DNA from: Symbiotaphrina buchneri | Taxonomy: Eukaryota; Ascomycota; Symbiotaphrinales; Symbiotaphrinaceae | Length of the DNA: 64,000 nucleotides | Direction: 5' to 3' | NCBI GenBank assembly: GCA_001599915.1 | Contig: BCIG01000008.1 | Location: 558,001 to 622,000, forward strand | In this document: positions 1-12,811 of the stretch, one piece after another | How the letters are laid out: each line of letters starts with the position of its first letter | How positions within the stretch are numbered: position 1 is the stretch's first letter | The notes under the pieces: model-generated | The model's database searches: none | Told to the model about the DNA's origin: nothing | Seen by the model: the letters and a program-made list of their open reading frames with translations, nothing else | Program-made: the position numbers and the translations under genes

Positions 1-1084
1 ACAATGTCAAGATCTGCATCAACTACAGCGCGCAGCTCGGAGCCTCGTGCATGCTGCTAGTCATCCTCCTTCTGCTCACCAAGCCGGACAAGCGCCGCTC
101 CCCGATCTTCTTCTTGAACATCACTTCTCTGGCCATCAACACCATCAGATCTCTGCTCCAGTGTCTCTACTTTACCGGGCCTTTTTCGGAAGTCTATTCG
201 TACTTTTCCGGCGACGTTTCCAGGGTTCCGGCCACTCAATATGCCATCTCGGTGGCTGGCGTCGTCCTTACGTTCATCCTCCTGGTATGCCTTGAAGCAT
301 CACTCATCCTTCAAACAAACGTCGTCTGCCTCACCCTGCGAGACAGCTACCGCAAAGCTATCATGGCTGTCTCCGCGGTCGTGGCGCTGGTCGCTCTCGG
401 CTTTCGTTTCGGGCTTATGGTCGAGAACTCGAAGGCCATCGTCAATGCCTCGCTCTTCTACAACTTCATCTGGCTGTCGAGCGCTTCGAATATTACCACG
501 ACGATCAGAATCTTCTACTTCTGCTCTGTCTTTGTCGCCAAACTCGGTTTTGCGTTGAATGAGCGGCGAAAGCTTGGGCTGCGGCAGTTCGGCCCCATGC
601 AGATCATCTTCATCATGGGTTGTCAGACTCTGGTCATTCCAGGTAGGTCATGCCACGAGAACATGGTGGACGAGAAAAGCTATCTGACAGTTAGACAGCC
701 GTGTTCTCAATTCTCCAATATTGCACTGATATACCGGAAATGGGTTCGAACGTGCTGACGCTCGTGGCCATCTTCCTGCCCCTGTCAGCGATCTGGGCAT
801 CATCCTCGACCAATTCGGAACCCTCACTCAAGCTCCCACAGAAGACTCCCCGCCAGTTTCACCTCTTGGGAAGCTTCTCTTCTGGAACGCCCCAGTCGTT
901 TCGAAGCTCGAAGCTGACCGAAAGCACCTTTGCGCCGTCCACTCCGGCAAAGACGCGCATCTCGACTTCCCACCCGGCGAGAGAAAACCATGTGTTCGAC
1001 GACGATATCGAAGCTCAGCAGAGCGCTATCCGCGTGGATCGCAACTTCAGTGTGGGAAGCTTGAAGGATCCGCACACGCGCTGA
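1..1084 (+). CDS. ste2: Alpha-factor type pheromone receptor (Ste2/PreB), 5' partial
   Basis: Seven-transmembrane G-protein-coupled receptor for the peptide mating pheromone at the plasma membrane. The window opens inside the gene: the frame is open from base 3, so the extracellular N-terminus lies outside. The first exon runs to 642 and carries the run of hydrophobic helices typical of fungal STE2, including the segment QTLVIP. A 56-bp intron (643-698, donor GTAGGT, acceptor ACAG) joins it in frame to AVFSILQY, the usual Ste2 sequence at that point. Exon 2 (699-1084) holds the last helix and a Ser/Thr-rich cytoplasmic tail with many potential phosphorylation sites, ending in TGA. At least 341 residues are visible. 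The tail is short for the family. A G-alpha gene lies 2.3 kb downstream but belongs to group II, not the group I partner normally coupled to Ste2. Confidence 0.93.
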
Positions 1085-1543
1085 GTCAGGCTCGAGGTTG
1101 CTTTAGTGCTGCTCGGTCTGGTCACCATGGGTTGCGCTTGAAGCAGGGACATATCCAGGTCAGGGCTGGGGTTGGACTGGTCGAATGAGGAACTCAGAAA
1201 ATCCTAAGTTTGTAATTTACTTTAGATAGGGCCGTTACAAAAGCGGATCCCAAAGACATGCCCAATCAATCTACGAAATTGAAGACTTCGACCTAACATC
1301 GTACACCAGTGCTCTCCAATAGTGAAGTGATTAGAGGAAAGACCTGATGACTGCTGCGAGGGCCAAAGTTTTTGGATCTCCGGGCGTAGTCAATCTGACA
1401 TTATCCTACTCATAGAATGGGACGTATCATCACAATGTCCCTAAGGCATCGGTGATGAAGGTATTTGTTTCTAAGCAATCCAGCGTAAACAATGCAATAT
1501 GCATGCCCAGGAGATGATAAAACAAAAGCGCTCGATACCTCAA
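1085..1543. other. Convergent intergenic region
   Basis: Space between the 3' ends of the receptor gene and the mS38-type gene. It should hold both 3' UTRs. I see no coding signal, repeat or RNA gene in it. Confidence 0.6.
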
Positions 1544-2724
1544 CTAACCCCGTTCCAAACGCCGCCTGAGATTGCGCGTCCGCCGCATCAGTTTCTTGTA
1601 CTTGTGCTTCTTCATCTTCAGCTTTCGTTGCCGCTTGACACTGATGGCTAGCATGCCATCTTGCTCGCCCTCCACGATACGCTTGCTGACCCCTCGCTCC
1701 ACTAGCACCTGTTCCTTATACTCCTCCCAGCGCTCCTGGCGAGCGAGCATACGCCCTAGGAAGCTTGTGCGGATAGCCGCATCTGCTTTACCTTCCACGA
1801 TTGGCGAGGTGCGGACGTTGTATGTCTTCAGGCCGCTTGGATGCGAAGACTCGACTATAGTCAGAATGGTACTATATGATCTTCGCAGTATATCCGAAGG
1901 TTTTGCGGCAGGCCTTATCGACTCCTCTTCTATCGCGTCAACCTCTTTGGCCGCGACCGTGGGTGCCGGAGGTGGAGGCGGTGTGAATGGCTTGAATCTA
2001 CCATTCAGCAAATGACTAGGAAATTGTAGGGGTGAACCATCTGGCTGGCCGTCAAATTGGTTCTGTTCGGCGTTGGAGACAGAGGCTTGCATGACGGCAG
2101 CCCTCAGATCGTTTTCCTCCTCCGACATCGGAGTTCCATGCCCTGTTGCTGCTTCTAGATTGTTAACGGTAGATGAGAGAGTAGATATCACCTCTGCTAC
2201 CTGCGTATTTTGCTTGACTTTAGAGTCGAAGATGGTGCTGAAAGCCGTCACCGTGGAGGCAGTTGGGACTGAGGCTGTGACCGAGATGGGGCGGTGTAGA
2301 GAGAAGAACGCCGACACGGCTACGTCTGCAGCACAACAGTTAGTAACCTCGTGAGACAAACACTTGGGCTATTTCCCGTACCAGCAGGATGAAGATGTTG
2401 GGTGGACGGCACACTTGGCAGGTTGCTGAAGTTGTCATCCCGAGTCTTTGTTGTACCCTCCACCGTTGCTTCCTTAGCCTTGCGTTTCAACCGCGCTGCA
2501 GACCTTGACGTCGCATTCGGCGCGCTCTGCTGAGGGTCAAAACCTCTGGACCCATCTGACGGGCTGGAAGGTTTCGAGGAAGAATGACGACGCTGATGGA
2601 GTGGCTTAGGGAACGGGCGAGTCACGGCGGCTATCAGAGCTGAGGAGGCCCGCGAAGGCGCCACCGGGGATATGGGCAACGATGGCCCTGTTCGGACCAC
2701 TCGCGACACCGTGGGAGAGAACAT
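1544..2724 (-). CDS. Mitochondrial mS38/Cox24-domain protein
   Basis: Two exons (2382-2724 and 1544-2325) are separated by a 56-bp intron with donor GTACGG, branch-like CTAAC and acceptor TGCAG. They give 374 residues. The C-terminal 40 residues are strongly basic and match the mS38 (AURKAIP1/Cox24, DUF1713) signature: a SVKRQRKLKMKKHKYKK block, then RRTRNLRRRLERG at the very end. In yeast this family is a mitochondrial small-subunit ribosomal protein, also linked to COX1 mRNA processing. The N-terminus is rich in Arg, Ser and Ala with few acidic residues, as in a matrix-targeting peptide. The middle of the protein is low in complexity and probably disordered. The family call rests on the C-terminal motif alone. 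Confidence 0.82.
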
Positions 2725-3433
2725 GGTCGACTCTTCGTCTCCCGGGTTTCCTTGGCCAGGAAGATTGGGGAGCGAGAACTGGTGAGGATGGCGGCGGTGG
2801 TTCGATCAGGTTCAACTTCAACGAGGCGAAAGCTCCAAGTCGTCAAGTCTACTTAGTCAGCCACGGTAGTCTCCGACAATGTCCCAAGCACACAACACCG
2901 AAGCATCCAATAATAGCACACCGTCATGCATTTGAAGGTTGTTTCTTTACGCCTGACGAAACAAGAGAGGATGACGAATCAATGGACTTTTTATTCTATT
3001 GCTAAGCCTTGTAGAAAAGTCTCAGGCTGCTGCCAACAGAACGCCACAGTGATTCCCTCACCGTGCCCAAAGGACATACTAACTTCTCTGACCTTACACT
3101 GGCCGTCCTCAACTCAGCCGTGCGTGACCTATAAACACAGCCAATGGCTACAAAAGGGCCTTGTCGAAGCCAAACCGCCTTGAAAGCCCATTAAACAGAA
3201 CTAAATAGTCGCAAAAACACCACCAATGCAGAAACTTAACCGATGGCACGCCGTCTTATTCCTGATATGGAACGGATGGGCGGTCATGGTGCCCAACCAA
3301 GGGGCAAAGCTCCACGATAATCGTGAAGGGCAATGCCGCATCGCCTACAGTTGGAGATGAAGAAAGCGGCTTTCCGGTTGTGGGGTCTGTAGCCTGTAAT
3401 CATGCTGCAAGAGTCGAAGCTCCCGACGTCTCG
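2725..3433. other. Intergenic: upstream of mS38 gene, downstream of G-alpha
   Basis: Both neighbours are on the minus strand, so this 0.7 kb holds the promoter of the mS38-type gene and the 3' UTR of the G-alpha gene. I see no gene or repeat that I can support. Confidence 0.5.
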
Positions 3434-4746
3434 TTACAGCACTAATTGGTTCAAATTTCGCTGCACTATCATATCTTGCACTGACTGCATCGTAATCTTT
3501 AGAAGATTGGTGTCAGTTGCGTTCGTATAATGACAGTAGATCTCCTTCTGAGGGTTCCGGTTGAGGCCGCGGAACTTATCCTGGAAGTACTTGGAGGCGG
3601 TCTTGAAGTCTGTTGGATCACCCTGGTAATCGGGGAAGTACTTGTTGACGGGGCTTGATGCAAGCTTCTCCCGGAACAGGTCGATCTTGTTGAGGAAAAG
3701 GATTATCGCCGATTTGGTGAACCACTGCGAGTTGCATATCGATTCGAAGAGCATCAAAGCTTCGTGCATTTGGTTCTACAACAGTCAATACAGGTTGACA
3801 TAGGTCCGTGACGGACGAGCTCAATCGACTTACAGCGTTCTTATCCTCAACGAGGCATTGGTCATATCCGCTAATCGCAACCAAGAACAGAAGGCAGTGC
3901 ACATTTTCGAAGCAATGTATCCACTTCTTCCGCTCTGATCGTTGCCCACCAACATCGAACATCCTGTACGTTAGCGAACCTAATTCGAAGATGGTCTCTG
4001 TAATGCCGGTCGTCCGTAGACGAGATCTAAGAACATCCTGGTCGTTGGGGACATAGTCTTTGGCGAATAATCTGTCGATATCCTCAAAGAAGCTATGCTG
4101 GATGTTAGCGGATCCTAAAGGCATAATGAACAACGTCCTTACTAGGTCAGATTGTCATGCAAAGCATACTCATTGCCCTTTTCAATGGCCTGCTTGACTC
4201 CGCTGTCGCTCCAGAGAGACTTGAAAGCTGCAAGGCATTCCACCGGCATGGGCTGCTTCTGGCTGATCTCCGGCTCCGCTAAGATCACTTCTGCGTATTT
4301 CTGTTGACTTAATCAGCATCTCCCCTGTAGATTCAGGAAAATATCTTCGGATATCCTTACACTGTTCCTTTTATCTTCGAACTCGATTCCTAGCTCATCC
4401 ATAGCATCAAGGATAGTCTTGAAAGCACTGACGAGATTCGAGAATATGACCACTCGCCATTCTTCTCTTTCTGCCCTGGAAAACCCAGAAGAGTGTATAA
4501 GTTTCATCTGCTTCAGAACAGTAGATTTGCCGCTTTCTCCGGCTCCTAGAGAAGGCCACCCAGTCAGCAAAGATGCCTCCATAAATCCACTAATTGTCTA
4601 AAGCCCAACGCAGGCTACGAACCTAACAGCAGCAACTTGACCTCCGTTCGCATCTTCTGCCGATCCGCACGAATCATCTTGTCTATCTCAGCCGACTTTT
4701 GCTCCTCCGCGGCCAGATCGGCATCCTTTCCACTACCGAAACACAT
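3434..4746 (-). CDS. gna-2: Heterotrimeric G-protein alpha subunit, group II (GNA-2/GanA type)
   Basis: GTP-binding alpha subunit acting below membrane receptors. Five exons (4623-4746, 4361-4545, 4143-4300, 3834-4092, 3434-3775) join in phase to 355 residues, the normal family length. The GTPase motifs are all present: GAGESGKST (P-loop), RLRTTGITE (switch I), [16 protein letters not shown] (switch II), FLNKIDLF (NKxD) and ATDT (guanine contact). The protein starts MCFGSGKD, with Cys2 for palmitoylation but no Gly2 for myristoylation, and ends in LVL without the C-terminal Cys of group I. Both features fit fungal group II. The start at 4746 is chosen because this N-terminus is characteristic; the frame stays open further upstream. 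The gene is divergent from spermidine synthase across a 3-kb gap. Confidence 0.93.
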
Positions 4747-7730
4747 TTTCATAGGCGAGTAGAGCACAGATGGGACGTCCGAAAGCTGTTCGCGAGTAAA
4801 GACGGGCAGGTGTCGATGCAAAATGCCACCCCAAAGCCCGTTATGAAAAAATAGCCAAGTTGAAGACGCTGTTGCTAGTTGTGTAAAGCTCTGCAAGATC
4901 GGCGAGTCAAAGATCTATTCGCGTTGCGCAATGGCGACGAATTGATGTCCAGAATACCAACAATTCAACAATTCAACAATGTGGGAGGGTCCTATGCGCC
5001 GAGTCAGTCTCCTGATCTGTGCCTATTGATGCAACTTTTCTGGCCGTGAACGACAATTCTGCCGAGATTCACCGAAGGATACTGACAATGCTCTCGGGTG
5101 CAAGAGAATGTGTGCCCGGTGGATTGAGGGGGCGTGCAATTGTCCGTAATAGAAAAGGTAGGTGGACACTTACAAGTCGAGGTGGCGGCTTGCTTTGTGA
5201 CCGTAACTGGTGTTGTATTCACGCCTGTGTTGCAGTAGCCCTGCTGGCCAGCACGAGCAGCGTCGGGCTTTCGGTCCTGCCACGAGCTTTTGCGGCTCCG
5301 TGCCCAAGCTCAGCACCGAGATGTGAAGCTGGGGAGCAGGAGTAGCGTTCAGATCTGACGGCGGACAATGATAAGTAAGGATAGTGAAGAAGAGTTGGTG
5401 CGCCGGTGTTTGGTGGAGGATTGTCAATGACGACTAAAAATAGGGGCTCGGGCTTCTAGCAAAAGACGCAGGCATGGATGTCCGTCCGAGTCTCAAGTAC
5501 CCTTACCTACAAGCTCAAGGGCAGCTACAGAGTACGAAGTAAAGAGGGAATAGAAGTAGAGGAGCACCGGGACCTGGAAGGAGGTGAGGAGGCCGTACTC
5601 TGCTCCGTAAGGTACCTTAAGGTAAGGTAGTTACCGGTACGGGCCTGGATAATTGAGTGTTATGGGCCCGGAAGCTCCTGACTGGATGCTACGGGGGACT
5701 ACAGCTAAGGTAAAAAGGTACCTCACAGGTGGTCGGCACTACTAGAGGGAACTAAGGTAACGCCGCGCTGCGCATAATCCAAACGCAGTAAGGTTTGCCC
5801 GCTGTGTTGCGACTGACGAGCCGACACTGCTGAGCTTGTTTTGCACCAACATCTGCCAGCCCTAACGCAAGGCGGCGACGATCTTCATGAGCTCTCCTTC
5901 CCAAGCATCGAAGCTCTCCACCTCGTCTTTTCCTGCTTCGTCGGTACACATCCAAACCCCCTACCTGTCGTTTCCTCCTGTTATCACCTTGCCGGCGGAG
6001 CATTATTGCGCTGTGCCTGTCATCCTGTACGAAGTACACGAGAGTACGGTAATCTGACCACGCGGAAACTCCTCTTGCCAGTATTACCTGACAGCGGACC
6101 CATCAAGAAAAGCAACTCGTGCTATGTGCCCACTCTCGGCCATTTCTTGGCTGAACTGTATATCTGAAAGACTCTCGCTCTCGGCAATAGATAGTCACAT
6201 TGGCCGTTGACGTGGCGTGCTGCCCCTGAGATTGAGGAAATTCCCCTATTTTTTCATAATTTCTGGCTCGGTTCTTTGTGGGCCATGCAAACCAGGATAA
6301 TATGAAGCAGGGGTCTGCAGGATGCCCTGCCGCTATCTGGTGCGACTTCCTATTGGTACAAGCACTTCCTGTCACCTTCCACAGAGAATCTTCCTCATGA
6401 TCGATCGCCTCTGTGCATCGTGACAGAGGCCTCTACGATTTTGCCCCCAGTACCTCCTTGCATGCGGCTTTCGAGACCAAGGGAGGACAAAGAGGATTTG
6501 GCGGTCTTTGATTTGCTCACGGGCAGCCGGTCATCGATCGTGGCTTTCGGTGGCGCGCGCACAGCCCATGAGCCTGCCACATGGCCAAGTTTTCTCTTCT
6601 CAGTCCCGCAGCTTTGCCATGTCTGGGTGGAACGTAAGGTAAGGTGCGAAAAGACTGACCGCGCTGGCGCGATGCCCTTGGCGATGAATTGATCAATGCC
6701 ATGGGTGGGTGCTCAAATGATCATGGTGCGACGTAGGCGAACAACGGGTGATTCACCATCCATTCCGTCTTGGCCGTACTTTACTCGACGGACTCCTTAC
6801 GACCATGCAGTACTCGTACCGAAATACCTTAATTCTGCTTGCGATACCAGTGCAGGTACCGTGCCTTAGGTGCTCATTGACTACGTTGCCCTGCAAGGTC
6901 CTTAGAGCGCACCATTGTTGTACAGTACAACTCCATTTACCAAGTCTGCCCATACCTTGATTAAGGTACTTCCTAATCTCCCGTTGCTTTTACCGTAAAG
7001 CCTGCTGCAAGTTTGCGGCACGGCCGCAAAGGCTAATCTATCAATGTCGAACTGTCGCTCCAGTTCACCAAAAAGACCCAGCCTGGAACCGGGCAGCTTA
7101 CGAGTACCCTCCACATCCATACTCCGTACTCGGGACGGAGCCATGAGACTTTTGCAACGGCATGTGCCTGAGGAACGAGCCGAAGAAATGACAGGGATAC
7201 CTACCTGCCTAGGGTTAAAGCCCGGTGATCCCAACCGTTTGCTACTGACAGCACTTGACATGGGACATCCCGGCGCGGGAAGAGTGGAGAGGATCACAGA
7301 GATTAAGTGATGAGACAGAAAACGGCCTTGACGGGTAGTTCGTCCCGAGCATCGGCCAGTCAGCACTTAACCTTGGAGGTTTATGCGCCAGTGCACACCG
7401 GCACCAATGATGGGACCATGTTTGCTCTGTTTGTGTGCTGTTCGGACAATACATTTTCCTTCCGCTTTGAAATTTTCCTTTTCGGCAGCATGTGCCCCGC
7501 ACGTAGTTTTGTAGGAGTAGAGCAGCTCTTCGTCCCAAGTTCCGTACAAATACAATTACTACTTAACACCATCATCCATAGGACTCTTTCAATCGGAGAG
7601 CGTCTTCAATTTTACAAACATTATTGCGAGAGTCTTTTACTCCCGTATCCCTCGTACCATACATCTGCCCATTGGCAAGCCTCTGCCTTTGATACCCCGC
7701 CAACCCTTCTGCCTCCGTCAAGTAGGCAAA
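4747..7730. other. Long divergent intergenic region
   Basis: Nearly 3 kb between the divergent G-alpha and spermidine synthase genes, so it should hold both promoters and 5' UTRs. Open frames here are short, overlap one another and show no family signature. The stretch around 5605-5760 and several points up to 6965 carry repeated AAGGTA/TACCTT words, for example GGTACCTTAAGGTAAGGTAG at about 5610. I see no gene I can support. Confidence 0.5.
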
Positions 7731-8844
<1,114 letters not shown>

Positions 8845-9104
8845 ACCTGTGTTACGGGTATGGAAGTTCGATAGAACGGAGCCGGTGTTTTGGCAGGGAT
8901 TCCCGAGAGTAGCGCGAGACTTTCAGATACAAATGAGAGAATTTTGCGCTTTATGGTCTATAATATTTGGCTATACTCATGAAATTCCACAACAACCCAC
9001 GCTTCCCTACTCAGTCAATTTTGTCCGCTCGAGTGTTCAAGATTATGCAAACCTCTCAACCCGGAGCGCTCCCTAACACTGGCACCATAGCGACGGCGCT
9101 ACAC

Positions 9105-11721
9105 TCAGATGATCTGCTTGAAGGCCCGGTTGATGGGCGAGCGCACATTGGCGCCCTTGTAGAAGTCGATGGTGGCGACGGCACGTTTGCTGATGCCTTC
9201 CGGGGTGAACTCGAATTTCTATAGCAATGTATAAGCAGACATTCCAGAAAACCCCAAGGGGAACATGATCCTCCAAGCAATGCATTACATACCTCATAGA
9301 CCTTCTTGTAGGGACCAGAGGCACCGAATCGGTTCAGACCGAACTGCTCGTGCGAGTACCGCTCCCAGCCCATGGTCGACATGGCCTCGACTGACAAGAT
9401 GGGGATACCGTCTGGCAGAACCTGCAGGCGGTACTCCTTGCTCTGAGTATCGAAAACCTCAAAGCACGGTATTGAGACGACTCGAGCGACAATGTTGTGC
9501 TTCTCCTTGAGGTACTTGGCCGCGTCAATGCAGATTGACACCTCGGATCCTGTGCTGACCAAGGTAACTGCAGCATCCTTGGCTTCCACAGCGACATATC
9601 CGCCCTTGACAGCGGCGGAAATGGTCGAGTTCTCGAGTTGAGGCAGATTCTGACGGGTTAAGGCAAGGATACTGGGTGTGTGCTGGGAGGTGAGAGCGAC
9701 GTAGTACGCCGCGCTCGTCTCATTGCCATCCGCAGGCCGCCATACCATCATGTTGGGAAGCGCGCGGAAGTGCGCAAGCGTCTCAATAGGCTGGTGAGTA
9801 GGTCCATCCTCACCAAGACCAATGGAATCGTGAGTAGCCACCCAGATCACCCGCTTGTGAGACAAAGAAGAGAGACGCACTGCACCTGCAGCGTAGGAGA
9901 CGAAGTTGAGGAAAGTACCTCCGAATGGGAGAATGGTCCCATAGGCAGCCAAACCGTTCATGATAGCACCCATCGCGTGCTCACGAACACCGTAGCGGAT
10001 ATAGCGACCGGAGTACTCACCGATACCGAGGTCGGGAGGCTGGAAATCCACGGCATCCTTCCATCTAGTGTTGTTCGATCCCGTCAAGTCAGCAGATCCA
10101 CCAACCAATTCGGGGACTGCGTTATGGATCTTCTCGAGCACAGTCTCGGAGAGTTTCCGTGATGCGATGGCAGAGTCAGTGGGCTTGTATGTGGGCAGAC
10201 TCTTCTCCCAGCCTTCAGGAAGAAGACCAGACATGCGACGCTTGAAATCTTTGTATTCTGAAGGATACTCCTTGCCGTATTTCTCGAGCAGCTGGGTCCA
10301 TTCTTGCTCGGCAGCGGCGCCCTCGGAGGCAGTCTTGTGGTAGTAATCATAGACTTCCTGGGGCACCACGAAGCTCTGGTTAGGATCAAAACCAAACTTC
10401 TCTTTGACTTGTTTGGCATCATCCTCCTTCAAGGGATTACCGTGAACGCCACCGGTGCCCTGGAGTTTCGAGCCGAAGCCAATGGTGGTGGTCAACTTGA
10501 TCACTGAAGGTTTGTCCTTGACTTCCTGAGCCTTCTTGATCGCCGCCTCGATACCTTCATAGTCATGGTCGCCATCCTTGACCCATTGGGTGTGCCAGCC
10601 GTAAGCTTCGAAGCGCTTGAGGACGTCTTCGGTGAAAGCGCACTTTGTGTCACCATCTAGATGCCGTTAGTATGGCCAGCCGAAGGAGCAGTCTTGATAT
10701 GGGGAGCGGGTAGCGGACCAATGGAAATGTGATTGTCATCGTAGATAGCAATCAGATTGCCGAGCTTCAAGTGACCAGCAATGCTAGCTGCTTCACTGGC
10801 AACACCTTCCTGAGCACATCCATCACCGAAGAAGGTGTACGTGTAGTTGTTGGAAAGCTCGAATCCTGGCCTGTTGAATACCGCTCCCGTGTGGGCTTGG
10901 GCAATGGCGAGACCGACGGCGTTGGAGAATCCCTGACCTAGAGGGCCAGTGGTGACTTCAACGCCCGGGGTATCATGAGCTTCTGGGTGACCTGGAGTGA
11001 TGCTGTCCAGTTGCTGTAACTAAATTAGTTCCAAATTCCATGCTTAGATCCCATGTCAAATGGCTACTTACACGGAATGACTTGAGATCGTCCATGCTGA
11101 CAGCATAGCCGAACAGATGCAGAAGAGCATACTGAAGCATACAAGCATGGCCATTCCTATGAGGACGCAATTGTCAGTCCGTAGCCGGCATTAAGTTGAC
11201 ATGGAATTCAGAAATCAACTTGGAGGGAAATGATAAGCAGAAAATCACGGTTGTAGCAAACCATGATAAAATCAAACATTGTACATGAACCCCCCGCGAG
11301 GAGGATCCGTGCCGATAAGAAATGTCATGAATGAAGGAAATAGAAGCACTCACGAGAGCACAAAGCGATCCCGGTTGAGCCAGTCGGGGTTCTTTGGGTT
11401 GAACTTCATGAACTTGTTGAACAGAATGTGCGCGACCGGTGCCATGCCCATAGGGGCACCAGGGTGACCTTCATGCAATCAGTCCGAGCACTTGAAGTAG
11501 AAGAGAAGCGTTTTTTGGTTCAATACATACCGGAATTTGCTTTGAACGTTGCATCGACCTATGATTCCAAGCATGTCAATCTCTGATGCAGTGTGCTGGG
11601 GTTCGTGGCGTGAACAGCGGGGCCGACAGTGCTACCCCGCCATCGTTCCAAAGAGAGGGGAACTTACGGCAAGCGTTCTGATGGTGTTGATGGACAAGTC
11701 GTCCGTCTTGCTATAACCCAT
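9105..11721 (-). CDS. tkl1: Transketolase
   Basis: Thiamine-diphosphate enzyme of the non-oxidative pentose phosphate pathway, moving two-carbon units between sugar phosphates. Seven exons (11668-11721, 11531-11558, 11354-11468, 11072-11156, 10719-11013, 9293-10656, 9105-9218) give 684 residues. The N-terminus is [18 protein letters not shown]. The 28-nt second exon and its neighbours rebuild the conserved [17 protein letters not shown]. Thiamine diphosphate binding is seen in [10 protein letters not shown] followed about 25 residues later by DDN. The pyrimidine-binding half carries [10 protein letters not shown] and [17 protein letters not shown]. The C-terminus is AFKQII. A TATA-like palindrome lies about 190 bp upstream of the start codon. 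Confidence 0.96.
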
Positions 11722-12811
11722 GTTTGCAATGGACGATGAGTCTTTGCGTGCTGGGTTGGAGAAATGCAATAGGGAGAAAATAATTGATGGGGGGGATGAT
11801 GCGGTCAGAGGAGAGGTCGGAGTACGGGAGTAGTAGTAGTAGTGCGGGATGGCAAGTTTTAGATGGTTGCTGGGCGACTTCGCTTGCCCCACCACTATGT
11901 AATTAGGTGTACGAAGTATATATACTACGGCGGTCATCAGTCGCAAAGTCTTACTTTAGGTACCTGAGCCAAGCCGGTAACAGCTGGAGAGCCTCAAATT
12001 CTGTGGAAGCTTCTCTTCCAATTTGCACCTGTGAGACGTTTCCTGCCATGCTGCTTTACTAAACAGCGCCTACCGCAGTTCCCCGTCCAGCCTGGCTGCT
12101 TGCTGTACGAAGTGAAGTACCTACCGTACCGCGCGAGCGCCCTTCGCGAGCGGTGACCTCAGACTTGGGATCGGGCTTTTACCCGAAGCAGTCCTCTGTC
12201 TTGGCGGATGTTGCCGGAGAGCATTCCGCCTTCGAAAAGCAGCGCTGCTCTACCACCTGCCTACCTTACCGTCACGGTGCCGCATAATGGAATTATTATT
12301 AAGTGATTAGTCGTAGCTTGCGGTCCACCGTAGTCTCGCCCACCGGACCACAGTTGTCCGACCCTACAGTGGTCAAGCTGTTTACAGAATTCTCCACGAG
12401 CTCACGATGCGCGACCCGCCCAGAACTCAATTTATCCGGCCTCGGAGGACGACGCAGCGAGCGCGAGCTTAGTCAGTTAATAGCTCCCCAACATTTCATA
12501 AATACCGAGAGTCTGAATTCAAAGGAAGATTGGCAGGGCGGAGGAGTATATCACAGGTGCATGAAAGGGCCAATTGTGTGAACACTTAGGATAGGGTATC
12601 CGCAATTTAGATCTATGCTACAGCAGAATGCTGGTCGAACCTGCAGAGACCAGATGATGGAGATTACACTCTAAGCTCTTCCGTGACGATGCCATTGATG
12701 GTGCACCGCACCTAGAAGCCAGATCTGCCAGATAAAAGTGCAAAGCGACCGTCGGACGGGCCTCCCATCCCTTTTTGCAAAACGCCGGAAGATCTGTGAA
12801 CAATGTCTTTC
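11722..12811. other. Intergenic: transketolase promoter and dbp5 3' region
   Basis: About 1.1 kb upstream of transketolase and downstream of dbp5. Apart from the TATA-like palindrome listed separately I see no gene or repeat. Confidence 0.5.
11915..11926 (-). promoter_or_regulatory. Candidate TATA box of transketolase
   Basis: The palindrome AGTATATATACT sits about 190 bp upstream of the transketolase start codon. The position fits a core promoter, but AT-rich words of this kind also occur by chance and there is no transcript evidence. Confidence 0.35.
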
